NCBI GenBank assembly: GCA_019635415.1
Contig: JAHBZN010000003.1
Coordinates: forward strand, 62,001-126,000
Direction: 5' to 3'
Source: Ramlibacter sp.
GTDB taxonomy: Bacteria > Pseudomonadota > Gammaproteobacteria > Burkholderiales > Burkholderiaceae_C
Length of the DNA stretch: 64,000 nt
The notes under the pieces are model-generated. The model did no database searches, was not told the origin of the DNA, and saw nothing but the letters and a program-made list of their open reading frames with translations. Below are positions 16,372 through 25,451 of this stretch, in pieces (the stretch's first letter is position 1; each line of letters begins with the position of its first letter). The translations under genes were made by a program, and so were the position numbers.

Positions 16372-17297
16372 GCGACGCTGCACGCTGGCGCCACGCCCTG
16401 CCTGGCCACGACCGGTTCGGTTACCGGCCCATCACGCAGCGCCCCGACTACCACTGGCCGAGGGGCGCGAGGCTGGCCGTGTACCTGGGGTTCAACCTCG
16501 AGCACTTCGCGTTTGCCGACGGCCTGGGTGCCTGCCTGGGGCCGGCTTCGCCGCAACCCGATGTGCTGAACTACAGCTGGCGCGAATACGGCAATCGTGT
16601 CGGTGCCTGGCGTTGCCTGGACCTGTTCGCCGAGCTTCAGATGCCCGCGGCGGCCCTCATCAACACCGCCCTGTACGACCATTGCCCCGAACTCGTCGCG
16701 GCCTGCGTCGAGCGCGGGCATGAACTGGTCGGGCATGGCCACAGCAATGCGGAGCGCCAGGGCGGCTACAGCGAGGCGGCCGAGCGCATGCTGCTGGCCG
16801 ACTGCCGCGCACGCATCGCCGAGCACAGCGGCCAGGCGCCCTCGGGCTGGCTGTCGCCCTGGATCTCGGAAAGCCTGCTCACCCCGGACCTGCTGGCCGA
16901 GACGGGCTACCGCTACACGCTCAACTGGTGCCACGACGACCAGCCCGTGACGATGCGCACGCGCGGCGGCGTACCGCTATGGTCCATCCCCTATCCGCAG
17001 GAGATCAATGACATTCCGATGATCATGGCCCGGCAGATGGACGCGCGGGACTTTGCCGACATGGTGATCGATCATTTCGACGAGATGCTCGCGCAGTCCC
17101 GCCAGCAGCCGCTGGTGATGGGCATCGCGCTGCACCCGTACATCGTGGGCCAGCCCTACCGGCTCAGGCACCTGCGCCGGGCACTGACCCACGTGGCCGG
17201 CGCGCGGGGCGAGGGAGGGGTGTGGTTCACCACGCCGGGCGCGATCTGCGAGCACATGGAAACGCTGGCCGCCGCGCGGCCCGACGCCTTCGCCTGA
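16368..17297 (+). CDS. Polysaccharide deacetylase family protein (PuuE-like)
   Basis: 309-residue cytosolic NodB-fold hydrolase. RGARLAVYLGFNLEHFAF, NYSWREYGNRVGAWR and GHELVGHGHSNAERQGGYSE carry the expected metal-binding histidines (HGHSN), followed by APSGWLSPWISESLLTPDLL. The form resembles PuuE-type, metal-poor allantoinase-like and related amidohydrolytic deacetylases rather than exported chitin deacetylases, since no signal is present. Translationally coupled to the NTF2-like gene. A uric-acid/allantoin role is possible but no other purine-degradation gene is in the window. Confidence 0.82.
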   Translation: MSDAARWRHALPGHDRFGYRPITQRPDYHWPRGARLAVYLGFNLEHFAFADGLGACLGPASPQPDVLNYSWREYGNRVGAWRCLDLFAELQMPAAALINTALYDHCPELVAACVERGHELVGHGHSNAERQGGYSEAAERMLLADCRARIAEHSGQAPSGWLSPWISESLLTPDLLAETGYRYTLNWCHDDQPVTMRTRGGVPLWSIPYPQEINDIPMIMARQMDARDFADMVIDHFDEMLAQSRQQPLVMGIALHPYIVGQPYRLRHLRRALTHVAGARGEGGVWFTTPGAICEHMETLAAARPDAFA

Positions 17298-17310
17298 AGC
17301 CGCCGCGCGT

Positions 17311-19179
17311 TCAGATCTCGATCTTGCTGCCCAGTTCGACGACGGAATTGTTGGGCAGGTTGAGGAAGTCGGCCGCCGCGCTCGCGTTGTGGTGCATCTG
17401 GGCGAAGAGCTTCTCGCGCCACTGGGCCATGCCGCTGCCGATGGTGGGGATCACCGTGTCGCGCGAGAGGAAGTAGCTGGTGCTCATCGGCTCCATTTCA
17501 CAGCCGCGGCCGCGGATCTGCTCGAGCGCGCGCGGCAGGTCGGGGTCGTTCTTGAAGCCGTAGTGGACGATCACCTGCCAGCAGTGGTGTCCCAGCGACT
17601 CGATCTCCACCCGCTTGTCCAGGCCGATCCACGGCACCTCATGGCTTCGCACGGTCACGAACAGGTTGTGCTCGTGCAGCACCTTGTTGTGCTTGAGGTT
17701 GTGCAGCAGCGCATTGGGCACGGTCCCGGGTTCGGCCGTCAGGAACACGGCCGAGCCCTCCACGCGGGCGGGCGGGCTCACGAACACGGCCTCCAGGAAG
17801 CTGCGCAGGTCGATGGCATCGGCGCGCAGCTTGTCATTGAGCAGATGGCGGCCCTGCTTCCACGTCATCATCAGGGTGAAGACACCGCCCCCGATCATCA
17901 ACGGGAACCAGCCGCCGGCAAACAGCTTGAGCATGTTCGAGGCGAAGAAGGTCAGGTCCACGATGAAGAACCAGCCCGTGGCGGCCAGGCACAACGCCAG
18001 CGGGTACTTCCAGCCGTAGCGGATCACGAAGAAGGTCAGCACCGTGGTGATCAGCATGTCCAGCGTGACCGCGATGCCGTAGGCCGACGCCAGGTTGCTC
18101 GACGAACGGAACAGCACCACCGCCAGCACGATGGCCACGAACAGTCCCCAGTTCACAAAGGGAATGTAGATCTGTCCGGTCTCGCGCACGCTGGTGTGCT
18201 GGATGTTCAGGCGCGGCAGATAGCCCAGCTGGATGACCTGCTTGGTGACGCTGAAGGCGCCCGTGATCAGGGCCTGCGACGCGATCACCGTCGCCATGGT
18301 GGCCAGGGCCACCAGCGGCAGCAGGGCCCAGTCAGGCGCCATCAGGAAGAACGGGTTCTTGATCGCGTCGGGATTGTCCAGCAGCAATGCGCCCTGGCCG
18401 AAGTAGTTGAGCGTGAGCGCCGGCATGACCACGCTGAACCACGCCAGGCGGATCGGCTTCTTGCCGAAGTGGCCCAGGTCGGCGTACAGCGCCTCCGCGC
18501 CGGTCACGCACAGCACCACGGCGCCCAGGATGATGAAGGTGATGCCCGGATGGCGGAAGATGAACCCCAGCGCATGATGGGGACTCAGCGCGCCCAGGAT
18601 TTCCGGGTGCCGCACGATGTTGGCAACGCCCAGCACCGCGAGCGTGCAGAACCACAGCAGCGTGATCGGGCCAAAGAACTTGCCGATGCCGCCCGTGCCG
18701 CGCTTTTGCAGCGCAAACAGGCAGAACAGCACCACCAGCGTGAGCGGGATCACATAGCCGGTAAAGGCCGGCGACACCACCTCCAGACCCTCCACCGCCG
18801 AGAGCACCGAGATGGCCGGGGTGATGACACCGTCGCCGTAGAACAGCGAGGTCCCGAAGATGCCCACCGCCAGCAGGCCCTGGCGCAGCCGGGGCTTGTC
18901 CAGCACGGCCTGCGAAGCCAGCGCCAGCATGGCGATCAGGCCGCCCTCGCCGTTGTTGTCGGCCCGCAGCACCAGCACCACGTACTTGACCGAGACAATG
19001 GTGGTCAGCGTCCAGAAGAAGATCGAGAGGATGCCGTAGACGTTGCTGTGCGTGAAGGGAACATGGCCGGAGCCAAAAACTTCCTTGACGGCGTACAGGA
19101 CACTGGTGCCGATGTCGCCGTAGACAACACCGATGGCGCCCAACGTGAGCGCCGCGAGTGACGATTTGGATGCAGACAC
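17311..19179 (-). CDS. kup: Low-affinity potassium transport protein Kup
   Basis: 622-residue K+/H+ symporter of the KUP/HAK family with about 12 membrane spans in the first 430 residues and a cytosolic C-domain. Signatures are [38 protein letters not shown] and [20 protein letters not shown]. The start codon is GTG at 19179, with AGGGG upstream; length matches the E. coli protein. It lies 154 bp after gshA on the same strand. The spacer between them (19180-19333) holds no gene. Confidence 0.95.
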   Translation of the reverse strand: MSASKSSLAALTLGAIGVVYGDIGTSVLYAVKEVFGSGHVPFTHSNVYGILSIFFWTLTTIVSVKYVVLVLRADNNGEGGLIAMLALASQAVLDKPRLRQGLLAVGIFGTSLFYGDGVITPAISVLSAVEGLEVVSPAFTGYVIPLTLVVLFCLFALQKRGTGGIGKFFGPITLLWFCTLAVLGVANIVRHPEILGALSPHHALGFIFRHPGITFIILGAVVLCVTGAEALYADLGHFGKKPIRLAWFSVVMPALTLNYFGQGALLLDNPDAIKNPFFLMAPDWALLPLVALATMATVIASQALITGAFSVTKQVIQLGYLPRLNIQHTSVRETGQIYIPFVNWGLFVAIVLAVVLFRSSSNLASAYGIAVTLDMLITTVLTFFVIRYGWKYPLALCLAATGWFFIVDLTFFASNMLKLFAGGWFPLMIGGGVFTLMMTWKQGRHLLNDKLRADAIDLRSFLEAVFVSPPARVEGSAVFLTAEPGTVPNALLHNLKHNKVLHEHNLFVTVRSHEVPWIGLDKRVEIESLGHHCWQVIVHYGFKNDPDLPRALEQIRGRGCEMEPMSTSYFLSRDTVIPTIGSGMAQWREKLFAQMHHNASAAADFLNLPNNSVVELGSKIEI

Positions 19180-19333
19180 AAAACCACCCCTTTTGGCCAG
19201 TCCGTGGGCTGGCGGGGTTCCTGAGCTAGGGGACTGCTATTTTGCGCCCCCCGCAGCCGGTGTAAACCCGGGTAAAAGGTCTAAAACGGCGCAATCAAGG
19301 GTTTTGTTGCAATGCAGCAACTCAAAAAGCAGC

Positions 19334-20617
19334 TCAGTCGTAAATCTCGGCGTCCGGGTCGGTCGCTTCCATTTCGTAGCTGGCGGCCAGCATGGCCAGC
19401 CGGGCAATCACCCCGTACATGTAGAACCGGTTGGGCGCGCTGGCTCCCGGCTTGACACCCGGTTGTGGCAGATGGGTGCTGTCGGCAAACGCCAGCGGCA
19501 CAAAGCTGGCACCCGGCGCATTGAGGTTCTCGTCGACGCCGCGTTCGGCGTGGATGCGGTAGAAGCCTCCCACCACATAGCGGTCCATCATGTAGACCAC
19601 GGGTTCGGCGACGGCATCGTTCATGCGCTCGTTGGTGAGCACGCCTTCCTGGATGATGACGTCGTGCGTGCCCGCCCCGGCCTTGCCCCTGGCCTTCAGG
19701 CTCAGCGCTTCGAGGTCCTTGACCTCGCGCACCGTCATGATGCCCATGCCGTCACTGCCGTTGTCCGCCTTGACGACGACGAACGGCTTTTCGTTGATGC
19801 CGTATTCCTTGTACTTCTTGCGCACGCGGGCCAGCAGCGCGTCGACATTGCTGGTCAGGCATTCCATGCCCGTGCCCTGGTCGAAGTTCACTTCGCCGCA
19901 CTTGTTGAACATCGGGTTGATCAGCCAGGGGTCGATGCCCAGCAGTTTGCCGAAGCGCTTGGACACCTCCTCGTAGCTCTGGAAGTGGTTGCTCTTGCGG
20001 CGCACGCTCCAGCCTGCGTGCAGCGGCGGCAGCAGGTACTGCTCATGCAGTTCCTCCAGGATGCCGGGCGCGCCGGCCGTGAGGTCGTTGTTGAGCAGGA
20101 TGGTGCAGGGGTCGAAATCCTTGAGCCCCAGCCGGCGCTTGCTGCGGATCACGGGTTCCAGCGTGATCTGCTCGCCCGTGGGCAGGTCCACCACCGTGGG
20201 CACCTTGATGTCGGGGTTGATGGAGCCGATGCGCACATTGAGCCCGGCCATGTGGAAGATGCGCTGCAACTGGGCCAGGTTGCTCAGGTAGAAGGTGTTG
20301 CGGGTGTGGTGGTTCTCCGGAATCACCAGCAGGTTCTTGGCCTCGGGGCAGATCTTCTCGATGGCGGCCATGGCCGACTGCACGGCCAGCGGCAGCATCT
20401 CCGGCGTGAGGTGGTTCCAGCCACCCGGGTACAGGTTGGTGTCCACGGGCGCCAGCTTGAAACCGGCGTTCCGGATATCGACCGAGCTGTAGAACGGCGG
20501 CGTGTGCTCCATCCATTCGAGGCGGAACCAGCGCTCGATCGCGGGCATGGAGTCGAGCACGCGTTGTTCAAGCTCGTTGATCGGGCCGGTCAGGGCGGTG
20601 ATGAGGTGCGGAACCAT
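19334..20617 (-). CDS. gshA: Glutamate-cysteine ligase (Thiobacillus/betaproteobacterial type)
   Basis: 427-residue enzyme forming gamma-glutamylcysteine, first step of glutathione synthesis. It belongs to the type without the E. coli GshA fold signature; recognisable parts are EHTPPFYSSVDIRNAGFKL, VDTNLYPGGWNHLTPEML, LLVIPENHHTRNTFYLSNL and KADNGSDGMGIMTVREVKD, the last an ATP-grasp-like loop. A good promoter precedes it (20655-20683). Together with gshB it gives a complete pathway, with kup, benE and a deacetylase pair between them. Confidence 0.93.
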   Translation of the reverse strand: MVPHLITALTGPINELEQRVLDSMPAIERWFRLEWMEHTPPFYSSVDIRNAGFKLAPVDTNLYPGGWNHLTPEMLPLAVQSAMAAIEKICPEAKNLLVIPENHHTRNTFYLSNLAQLQRIFHMAGLNVRIGSINPDIKVPTVVDLPTGEQITLEPVIRSKRRLGLKDFDPCTILLNNDLTAGAPGILEELHEQYLLPPLHAGWSVRRKSNHFQSYEEVSKRFGKLLGIDPWLINPMFNKCGEVNFDQGTGMECLTSNVDALLARVRKKYKEYGINEKPFVVVKADNGSDGMGIMTVREVKDLEALSLKARGKAGAGTHDVIIQEGVLTNERMNDAVAEPVVYMMDRYVVGGFYRIHAERGVDENLNAPGASFVPLAFADSTHLPQPGVKPGASAPNRFYMYGVIARLAMLAASYEMEATDPDAEIYD

Positions 20618-20654
20618 GCGGCCTTCTTCGTGGCAAGAGGAATATTCGACTGGG

Positions 20655-20683
20655 ATTGTAGGGATTTAGGGGCGGTCGCCCAA
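20655..20683 (-). promoter_or_regulatory. Probable sigma70 promoter of gshA
   Basis: On the minus strand TTGGGC (20683-20678), 17 bp, then TACAAT (20660-20655), giving an expected start near 20648 and a leader of about 30 nt before the gshA ATG at 20617. The -35 element falls in the loop of the hairpin at 20670-20698. Confidence 0.5.
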
Positions 20684-20698
20684 CTTGCAAGACCGCCC
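20670..20698 (-). terminator. Hairpin between proA and gshA
   Basis: GGGCGGTC (20670-20677) pairs perfectly with GACCGCCC (20691-20698) around a 13-nt loop, 20 bp past the proA stop. No U-run follows, so intrinsic termination is uncertain. It overlaps the gshA promoter and could insulate the two genes. Confidence 0.35.
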
Positions 20699-20717
20699 GC
20701 TTCCAGCGTGCCCGTGT

Positions 20718-21998
20718 TCAGGAGCGCACTTCACCCTGGCCCAGCACCACGTACTTGAGCGAAGTGAGCCCTTCCAGCCCCACCGGGCCGCGGGCGTGGA
20801 ACTTGTCGGTGCTGATGCCGATTTCCGCCCCCAGGCCAAACTCGAAACCGTCCGCGAAGCGGGTACTCGCATTGACCATGACGCTCGCCGAATCGACCTC
20901 TCTCAGGAAGCGCTGGGCATGCACATGGTCGGTCGTGAGGATCGCGTCGGTGTGGTGGCTGCCATAGCGGTTGATGTGGGCAATGGCCTCGTCCACGCCA
21001 GCCACCACCTTGATGCTGATGATGGGCGCCAGGTACTCCTCGGACCAGTCCTGCTCGGTGGCGTCCCGCAGCTCGGCGCCGGGCACGCCCGCCAGCAGGG
21101 CCCGCGCCTGCGGGTCGCAGCGCATCTCCACGCCCTTGGCGGCGTAGATGGCGCCGATCAGCGGCAGGAATTCGGCCGCCACGCCCCGCGCCACCAGCAG
21201 GCCCTCGCTGGCATTGCAGGGGCTGTACTTCTGGGTCTTGGCGTTGTCGGCCACCTTGACCGCCATGGCCATGTCGCAGGGGTCGTCCACGTACACATGG
21301 CAGTTGCCGTCCAGGTGCTTGATGACCGGCACCTTGGCCTCGCGGCTGATGCGCTCGATCAGTCCCTTGCCGCCGCGCGGGATGATCACGTCCACGTACT
21401 GCGGCATTGCGATGAGCTGGCCGACGGCCTCGCGGTCGGTGGTCTGCACCAGTTGCACCGCCTCGGCGGGCAGGCCGCTGTCCGCCAGCGCCTGCTGCAC
21501 CAGACGGGCCAGCGCCTTGTTGGAATCGATGGCCTCGGAGCCGCCACGCAGCACGCAGGCGTTGCCGCTCTTGATGCTGAGGCTGGCGGCCTCGATGGTG
21601 ACGTTGGGCCGGCTTTCGAAAATCATGCCGAACACGCCGATCGGCACGCGCATCTGGCCCACGCGGATACCGCTGGGCTGCTGCTTCATGCCCGTGATGT
21701 CGCCAATGATGTCGGGCATGGCGGCCAGTTGCTCGCAGCCCAGCGCGCAGGTTTCGATCACCTTGGGCGTGAGCTTGAGCCGGTCCACCATGGGGGCCGG
21801 CAGGCCCGCGGCCAGGGCCCGCTCCAGGTCGCGGGCATTGTCGGCCTGAAGGGCCTGCACATTGGCGCGCAGCAGCCCCGCCAGCGCCTTCAACGCTGCG
21901 TTTTTTGTAGCAGCTGGCGCAGCTGCCATGAGGGCCGAGGCCTGTTTGGCCTGCAACCCCAGGGTCTGCATGTACTCGGCGATGTTCAGCGCGTTCAT
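20718..21998 (-). CDS. proA: Glutamate-5-semialdehyde dehydrogenase (gamma-glutamyl phosphate reductase)
   Basis: 426-residue NADPH-dependent enzyme of proline synthesis, reducing gamma-glutamyl phosphate to glutamate semialdehyde. Signatures include [46 protein letters not shown] (catalytic cysteine in PCNA) and [20 protein letters not shown]. The start at 21998 overlaps the holA stop by 4 bp (ATGA). The aminotransferase half of the fusion enzyme at 23150-25333 makes the same semialdehyde. Residues about 17-33 ([16 protein letters not shown]) coincide with a possible degenerate repeat copy at 21901-21950. Confidence 0.96.
   Translation of the reverse strand: MNALNIAEYMQTLGLQAKQASALMAAAPAATKNAALKALAGLLRANVQALQADNARDLERALAAGLPAPMVDRLKLTPKVIETCALGCEQLAAMPDIIGDITGMKQQPSGIRVGQMRVPIGVFGMIFESRPNVTIEAASLSIKSGNACVLRGGSEAIDSNKALARLVQQALADSGLPAEAVQLVQTTDREAVGQLIAMPQYVDVIIPRGGKGLIERISREAKVPVIKHLDGNCHVYVDDPCDMAMAVKVADNAKTQKYSPCNASEGLLVARGVAAEFLPLIGAIYAAKGVEMRCDPQARALLAGVPGAELRDATEQDWSEEYLAPIISIKVVAGVDEAIAHINRYGSHHTDAILTTDHVHAQRFLREVDSASVMVNASTRFADGFEFGLGAEIGISTDKFHARGPVGLEGLTSLKYVVLGQGEVRS
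21901..21950 (+). repeat. Possible degenerate repeat, copy G (inside proA)
   Basis: TTTTTTGTAGCAGCTGGCGC followed by AGCTGCCATGAGGGCCGAGGC and CTGTTTGGC resembles a sister form of the dispersed repeat, with GTAGC start and a GGCCTGTTTGGC end in place of AGCCCGATTTGCC. The middle does not align convincingly to the other copies and the protein length here matches E. coli ProA, so this is tentative. Confidence 0.25.
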
Positions 21999-23080
21999 GG
22001 CGTGATTTTCGCACGCGGCGGCAAACCCTGCGGCGCCGCGCATTCGCTGCACAGCTGCAGGGCCAGCCGCTGCAGGGCCTGCCAGCCCTCGGTGGGCCAG
22101 TCGGGTGTCTTCAGGCCCTTGACGATGCCATCGACCACGTGCGCGGAATGCAGCAGGTTGTCGATGGCAACCGGGGCCAGGCGCGGCAGCACGCGCTCGA
22201 ACAGGCGCTCGCGCACGCCCCAGATGCGCTGCTCGCGCAACGCCACCGGCAGGGGCCGCCCCTCGGCCAGGCTGTCCTTCACGCGCTTGAGCGCCCGGAT
22301 GTCCTCGGCCAGCGTGTAGTGCACCAGCACCTCGGCCTCGCCCTCGGCCTGCAGGCCGTCCAGCATGCGTTGCACCCGCGCCGTCTGCCCGCCCAGCACG
22401 GCCTCGGACAGCTTGAACACGTCATAGCGTGCCACGTTGAGCACCGCGCTTTCCACCTGGGCCCAGCCGAGTTCGCCCTGCGGGTAGAGCAGGGCCAGCT
22501 TCTGGATCTCCTGGTGCGCGGCCAGCAGGTTGCCTTCCACGCGGTCGGCAAAGAACTGCAGCGTGCGCTGCCCCTCGTCGCCTCCGGCCACGCGCTGCCC
22601 TTGCAGGGACAGGCGCTGGGCGATCCACTGGGGCAGCGCGCTGCGCTGTACCGGGTCGATCTGCACGGTCACGCCAAAGCTGTCGAGCGCGCCAAACCAG
22701 GCGCCGCCGCGCGTCATCTTGTCCAGCCTGGGCAGGACCACCAGCGTGAGCGTGCCGTCGTTGCCCTGCGACGCCTCGGCCAGCTGCTGCAGGGCCGGGC
22801 TGCCCTCCTTGCCCGGCTTGCCCGAGGGGATGCGGATTTCGACAATCTGCCGGTCGGCAAACAGGCTCAGCGAACCGCTGGCCGCCAGCACCTCGCTCCA
22901 GTCGAAGTGCGCGCCCGCGACGGTGTGGACGGTGCGCTCGGTGTAGCCCTGTTCCCGCGCCTTCGCGCGAATGGCGTCGGCCGCCTCCTGGATCAGCAGC
23001 GGCTCATCGCCGTGCAGCGTGTAAAGGGGCTTGAGCCCGCGCTGCAGGTGCGCACTGAGCTGGGCGGCGGCAAGTTGCAT
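21995..23080 (-). CDS. holA: DNA polymerase III subunit delta
   Basis: 361-residue clamp-loader subunit that opens the beta clamp. It begins [20 protein letters not shown] and has the delta-family N-terminal [20 protein letters not shown], the region [19 protein letters not shown] and [20 protein letters not shown], with a helical collar domain from about 220. ATGA overlap with proA downstream. In related genomes holA commonly follows lptE; here a 2.8-kb Lrp/aminotransferase block separates them. Confidence 0.94.
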   Translation of the reverse strand: MQLAAAQLSAHLQRGLKPLYTLHGDEPLLIQEAADAIRAKAREQGYTERTVHTVAGAHFDWSEVLAASGSLSLFADRQIVEIRIPSGKPGKEGSPALQQLAEASQGNDGTLTLVVLPRLDKMTRGGAWFGALDSFGVTVQIDPVQRSALPQWIAQRLSLQGQRVAGGDEGQRTLQFFADRVEGNLLAAHQEIQKLALLYPQGELGWAQVESAVLNVARYDVFKLSEAVLGGQTARVQRMLDGLQAEGEAEVLVHYTLAEDIRALKRVKDSLAEGRPLPVALREQRIWGVRERLFERVLPRLAPVAIDNLLHSAHVVDGIVKGLKTPDWPTEGWQALQRLALQLCSECAAPQGLPPRAKITP

Positions 23081-23149
23081 GGCGGCAGTTTAATGCCCCG
23101 CCCACCCCCACCACCCGTCCACACCGCCTGCGCGCACCACGCGCGCGCC

Positions 23150-25333
23150 TCAGGCCGCCAGCCGGTCCGGACGGTGCGCCCGGCCATGGTGCTCGAGGTC
23201 CAGCCGCAAGGTCAGGCAATACGCCGCCCCGCCCGAACGGTTGAACGAGCCCAGCGGCACGCGATGCACGCGGTAGCCACGCGCCTGCAGCGCGGCCTCC
23301 AGCGCGGCCGAACAATGGCACATCACCACGTCACGGCTCAGGCAGACCGAATTGACGCCCAGATGCTCGGCGTCCTCGGCCGGCGCCTCGATCAGCTGGT
23401 CACCCGCCAGCGCGCGGATCTGCGCCCGGCCCTGCTCGGTGAAGGCCGCAGGGTGGTAGACGATCTCGCCCCCCGACAGCAGGCAGAAGCAGGTGTCCAG
23501 GTGATAGAAGCGCGGGTCCACCAGCTCCAGCGACAGGGTGGGGACACCCAGCACCTGCTCCACGGTGCGATGCGCGGCGCGGCTCGAGCGCTGGCCGTGC
23601 CCCATCCACATGATGCGCCGCCGCCGGTCGTAGATGGCGTCCCCCGCGCCCTCGAAGTACACGCCGGGCGGCATGTGGTGCAGTGAATCGACCACCCCGC
23701 GCGCGCGCAACTGTTCAAACATGCGCTCACCGTGCGCCTGCTCGCCCGCCCGCTCGGCATTGAGGAAGCGCGCCAGCACCACCTTGCCGTCCAGCACCAC
23801 GGCGCAGTTGGCGGTGAACACCAGATCGGGCAGGCCCGCCGCCGCCGGCTTGACCTCCACCTTCGCGCCGAGCGCCTCGTAGCAGGCCCTCAGGGCTGCC
23901 CAGCCGGTTTGCGCGTCGCGCGCCAGGCGCCGCGCGTCCAGCGACCACTGCGCGGGATTCATCCAGGGATTGATGGCGTACGCCACCTCGAAGTGGTCGG
24001 GCGGGCTCATCAGCAGATGCGCGGCCTCGGGGCCAGGGTTCACCATGGGAGCCTCCGCAGGAAGACTTGCTACGGTATTCATAGCTGAAGGCGACCGTAT
24101 TTCAAGGGCTGCAGCCTCAAATGCCTCGCAGGCGGAGTCGATCTGCTCGCGCGTGACGGTCAGTGGCGGCGCAAAGCGGATCACGGTGTCATGGGTTTCC
24201 TTGGACAGCACGCCGCGCCGGGCCAGGCCTTCCACCAGTGTGCGGGCAGCGGCCACGGCGGGCGCCACGTCCACCCCGACCCACAGCCCTCGGCCACGTA
24301 CCTCGCGGATCAGTGCCGGGTGGCGGGCCTGCACCGCGCGCAGGCGGGCCAGCAGGTGCGCGCCCAGCGCCGCGCTGCGCGCCACCAGGTTCTCGTCCTC
24401 GATCACCTGCAGCGCCTCCAGCCCGACCGCGGCGGCCAGCGCATGGCCACCGAACGTGGAGCCGTGGCTGCCCGGGGTGAAGACGTCCATGACCGCGGCA
24501 TCGGCCAGGAACGCACTGACCGGCAGGAGTCCGCCGCCCAGGGCCTTGCCCAGAATGAGCGCGTCGGGGCGGATGCCCTCGTGTTCAAACGCAAACCAGC
24601 GGCCGGTCCGGCCTAGGCCGGACTGCACCTCGTCCAGGATCAGCAGCACCCGGTGGCGATCGCACCAGTCGCGCAGCGCCGCGAAGAACCCGGGCGGCGG
24701 CAGCACGATGCCCGCCTCCCCCTGGATCGGCTCGACCAGCACGGCGCAGGTTTCGGCCGTGGCAGCCGCGCGCAGGCTGGCCATGTCTCCAAAATCAAAA
24801 TGCCGGAAGCCTGGCGTGAACGGCCCGAAACCGGCGCGGTAGTCGGCCTCGGTCGACGCGCTGATGGCCGTCGTGGTGCGGCCGTGGAAATTGTTGCGTG
24901 CCACCAGGATGTTGGCCAGGCCGTCGGGAATGCCGCGCACCTGGTGGCCCCAGCGGCGGGCCGCCTTGATCGCGGTCTCCACCGCCTCGGCGCCAGTGTT
25001 CATGGGCAGGGCCCGCTCGAATCCGGTGAGTTCGCACAACTTGCCCAGGAACGGCCCGAGCGTGGTGCCATGGTAGGCCCGCGACGTCACCGCCACCTTC
25101 TGCAACTGGTGCTGGGCCGCCGCCACCAGCCGCGGGTGCAGGTGGCCATGGCTCACCGCCGAATAGGCGCTCATCATGTCGAGGTAGCGCCGGCCGTCCA
25201 CGTCCCAGACCTCGCAGTCGCGGGCGTGGTCCACGACCACCGGCACGGGCTGGTAGTTGCGGGCGCAGTAACGCGCTTCGTTGGCGATGAGGTCCTGGGC
25301 CGTGGCGCGGTCAGGGGTCGTGGGCTGGGTCAT
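23150..25333 (-). CDS. Fusion of ornithine aminotransferase (RocD) with an amidinotransferase/dimethylarginase-citrullinase-like domain
   Basis: 727 residues in one uninterrupted frame. Residues 1-405 are a PLP-dependent class III aminotransferase of the ornithine-oxo-acid type, with PMNTGAEAVETAIKAARRWG, LILDEVQSGLGRTGRWFAFE and the PLP lysine Lys263 in ILGKALGGG. Residues about 438-712 are an amidinotransferase-superfamily domain: FEVAYAINPWMNPAQW, LPDLVFTANCAVV, YFEGAGDAIYD, FYHLDTCFCLLSGGE (His611, Asp613) and SGGAAYCLTLRL with catalytic Cys706. Relatives hydrolyse dimethylarginine or citrulline, and this domain is often encoded beside rocD. Residues 403-423, the joint, are encoded by a dispersed-repeat copy. 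An internal ATG at 24046 with GGAGG 5 bp upstream could also make the second domain alone. ATG at 25333 has AGGAG. Confidence 0.88.
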   Translation of the reverse strand: MTQPTTPDRATAQDLIANEARYCARNYQPVPVVVDHARDCEVWDVDGRRYLDMMSAYSAVSHGHLHPRLVAAAQHQLQKVAVTSRAYHGTTLGPFLGKLCELTGFERALPMNTGAEAVETAIKAARRWGHQVRGIPDGLANILVARNNFHGRTTTAISASTEADYRAGFGPFTPGFRHFDFGDMASLRAAATAETCAVLVEPIQGEAGIVLPPPGFFAALRDWCDRHRVLLILDEVQSGLGRTGRWFAFEHEGIRPDALILGKALGGGLLPVSAFLADAAVMDVFTPGSHGSTFGGHALAAAVGLEALQVIEDENLVARSAALGAHLLARLRAVQARHPALIREVRGRGLWVGVDVAPAVAAARTLVEGLARRGVLSKETHDTVIRFAPPLTVTREQIDSACEAFEAAALEIRSPSAMNTVASLPAEAPMVNPGPEAAHLLMSPPDHFEVAYAINPWMNPAQWSLDARRLARDAQTGWAALRACYEALGAKVEVKPAAAGLPDLVFTANCAVVLDGKVVLARFLNAERAGEQAHGERMFEQLRARGVVDSLHHMPPGVYFEGAGDAIYDRRRRIMWMGHGQRSSRAAHRTVEQVLGVPTLSLELVDPRFYHLDTCFCLLSGGEIVYHPAAFTEQGRAQIRALAGDQLIEAPAEDAEHLGVNSVCLSRDVVMCHCSAALEAALQARGYRVHRVPLGSFNRSGGAAYCLTLRLDLEHHGRAHRPDRLAA
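24046..24056 (-). promoter_or_regulatory. Internal Shine-Dalgarno and ATG for the amidinotransferase half
   Basis: On the minus strand GGAGG (24056-24052) is 5 nt ahead of ATG (24046-24044), which begins MVNPGPEAAHLLMSPP. This is a better initiation site than many true starts in the window. It suggests the second domain was once, or still is, made separately from the fusion. Confidence 0.5.
24066..24125 (+). repeat. Dispersed ~60-bp repeat, copy D (fusion joint)
   Basis: Reads CTTGCTACGGTATTCATAGC, TGAAGGCGACCGTATTTCAA, GGGCTGCAGCCTCAAATGCC. It aligns end to end with copy A, with identical TTGCTA, ATTC-ATAGCTGAA, GGGCT-CAGCC elements and no net gap. The gene runs on the opposite strand, so the repeat is translated in reverse relative to benE and leuS, giving the linker at residues 403-423. 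Confidence 0.75.
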
Positions 25334-25371
25334 GGTGTTCTCCTGTGGATGGAGAAAGTCTAGAACCGCAG

Positions 25372-25451
25372 CCGATTCGGAAGGCGATCATTTCACTGGG
25401 CAGCGCTTCGCTCCCGGATTTTTGGAGAGAGCGCGACTTCCGAATCGGAAG
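25372..25451 (-). promoter_or_regulatory. Paired Lrp/AsnC-type operator candidates before the fusion gene
   Basis: CCGATTCGGAAG (25372-25383) and CCGAATCGGAAG (25440-25451) differ by one base. The second is part of the perfect palindrome CTTCCG-AAT-CGGAAG at 25437-25451, immediately after the regulator stop codon. The first is CCG-ATT-CGG with a GGAAG-side extension. In addition GATTCGGAAG (25374-25383) is the exact inverse of CTTCCGAATC (25437-25446). The sites start 68 bp apart in the 118-bp promoter region of the fusion gene, as expected for control by the adjacent Lrp-type protein. Confidence 0.55.

Noticed and set aside
17389..19161. 590-codon open frame opposite kup
   Set aside because: Antisense shadow rich in Arg/Gln/His with no family features.
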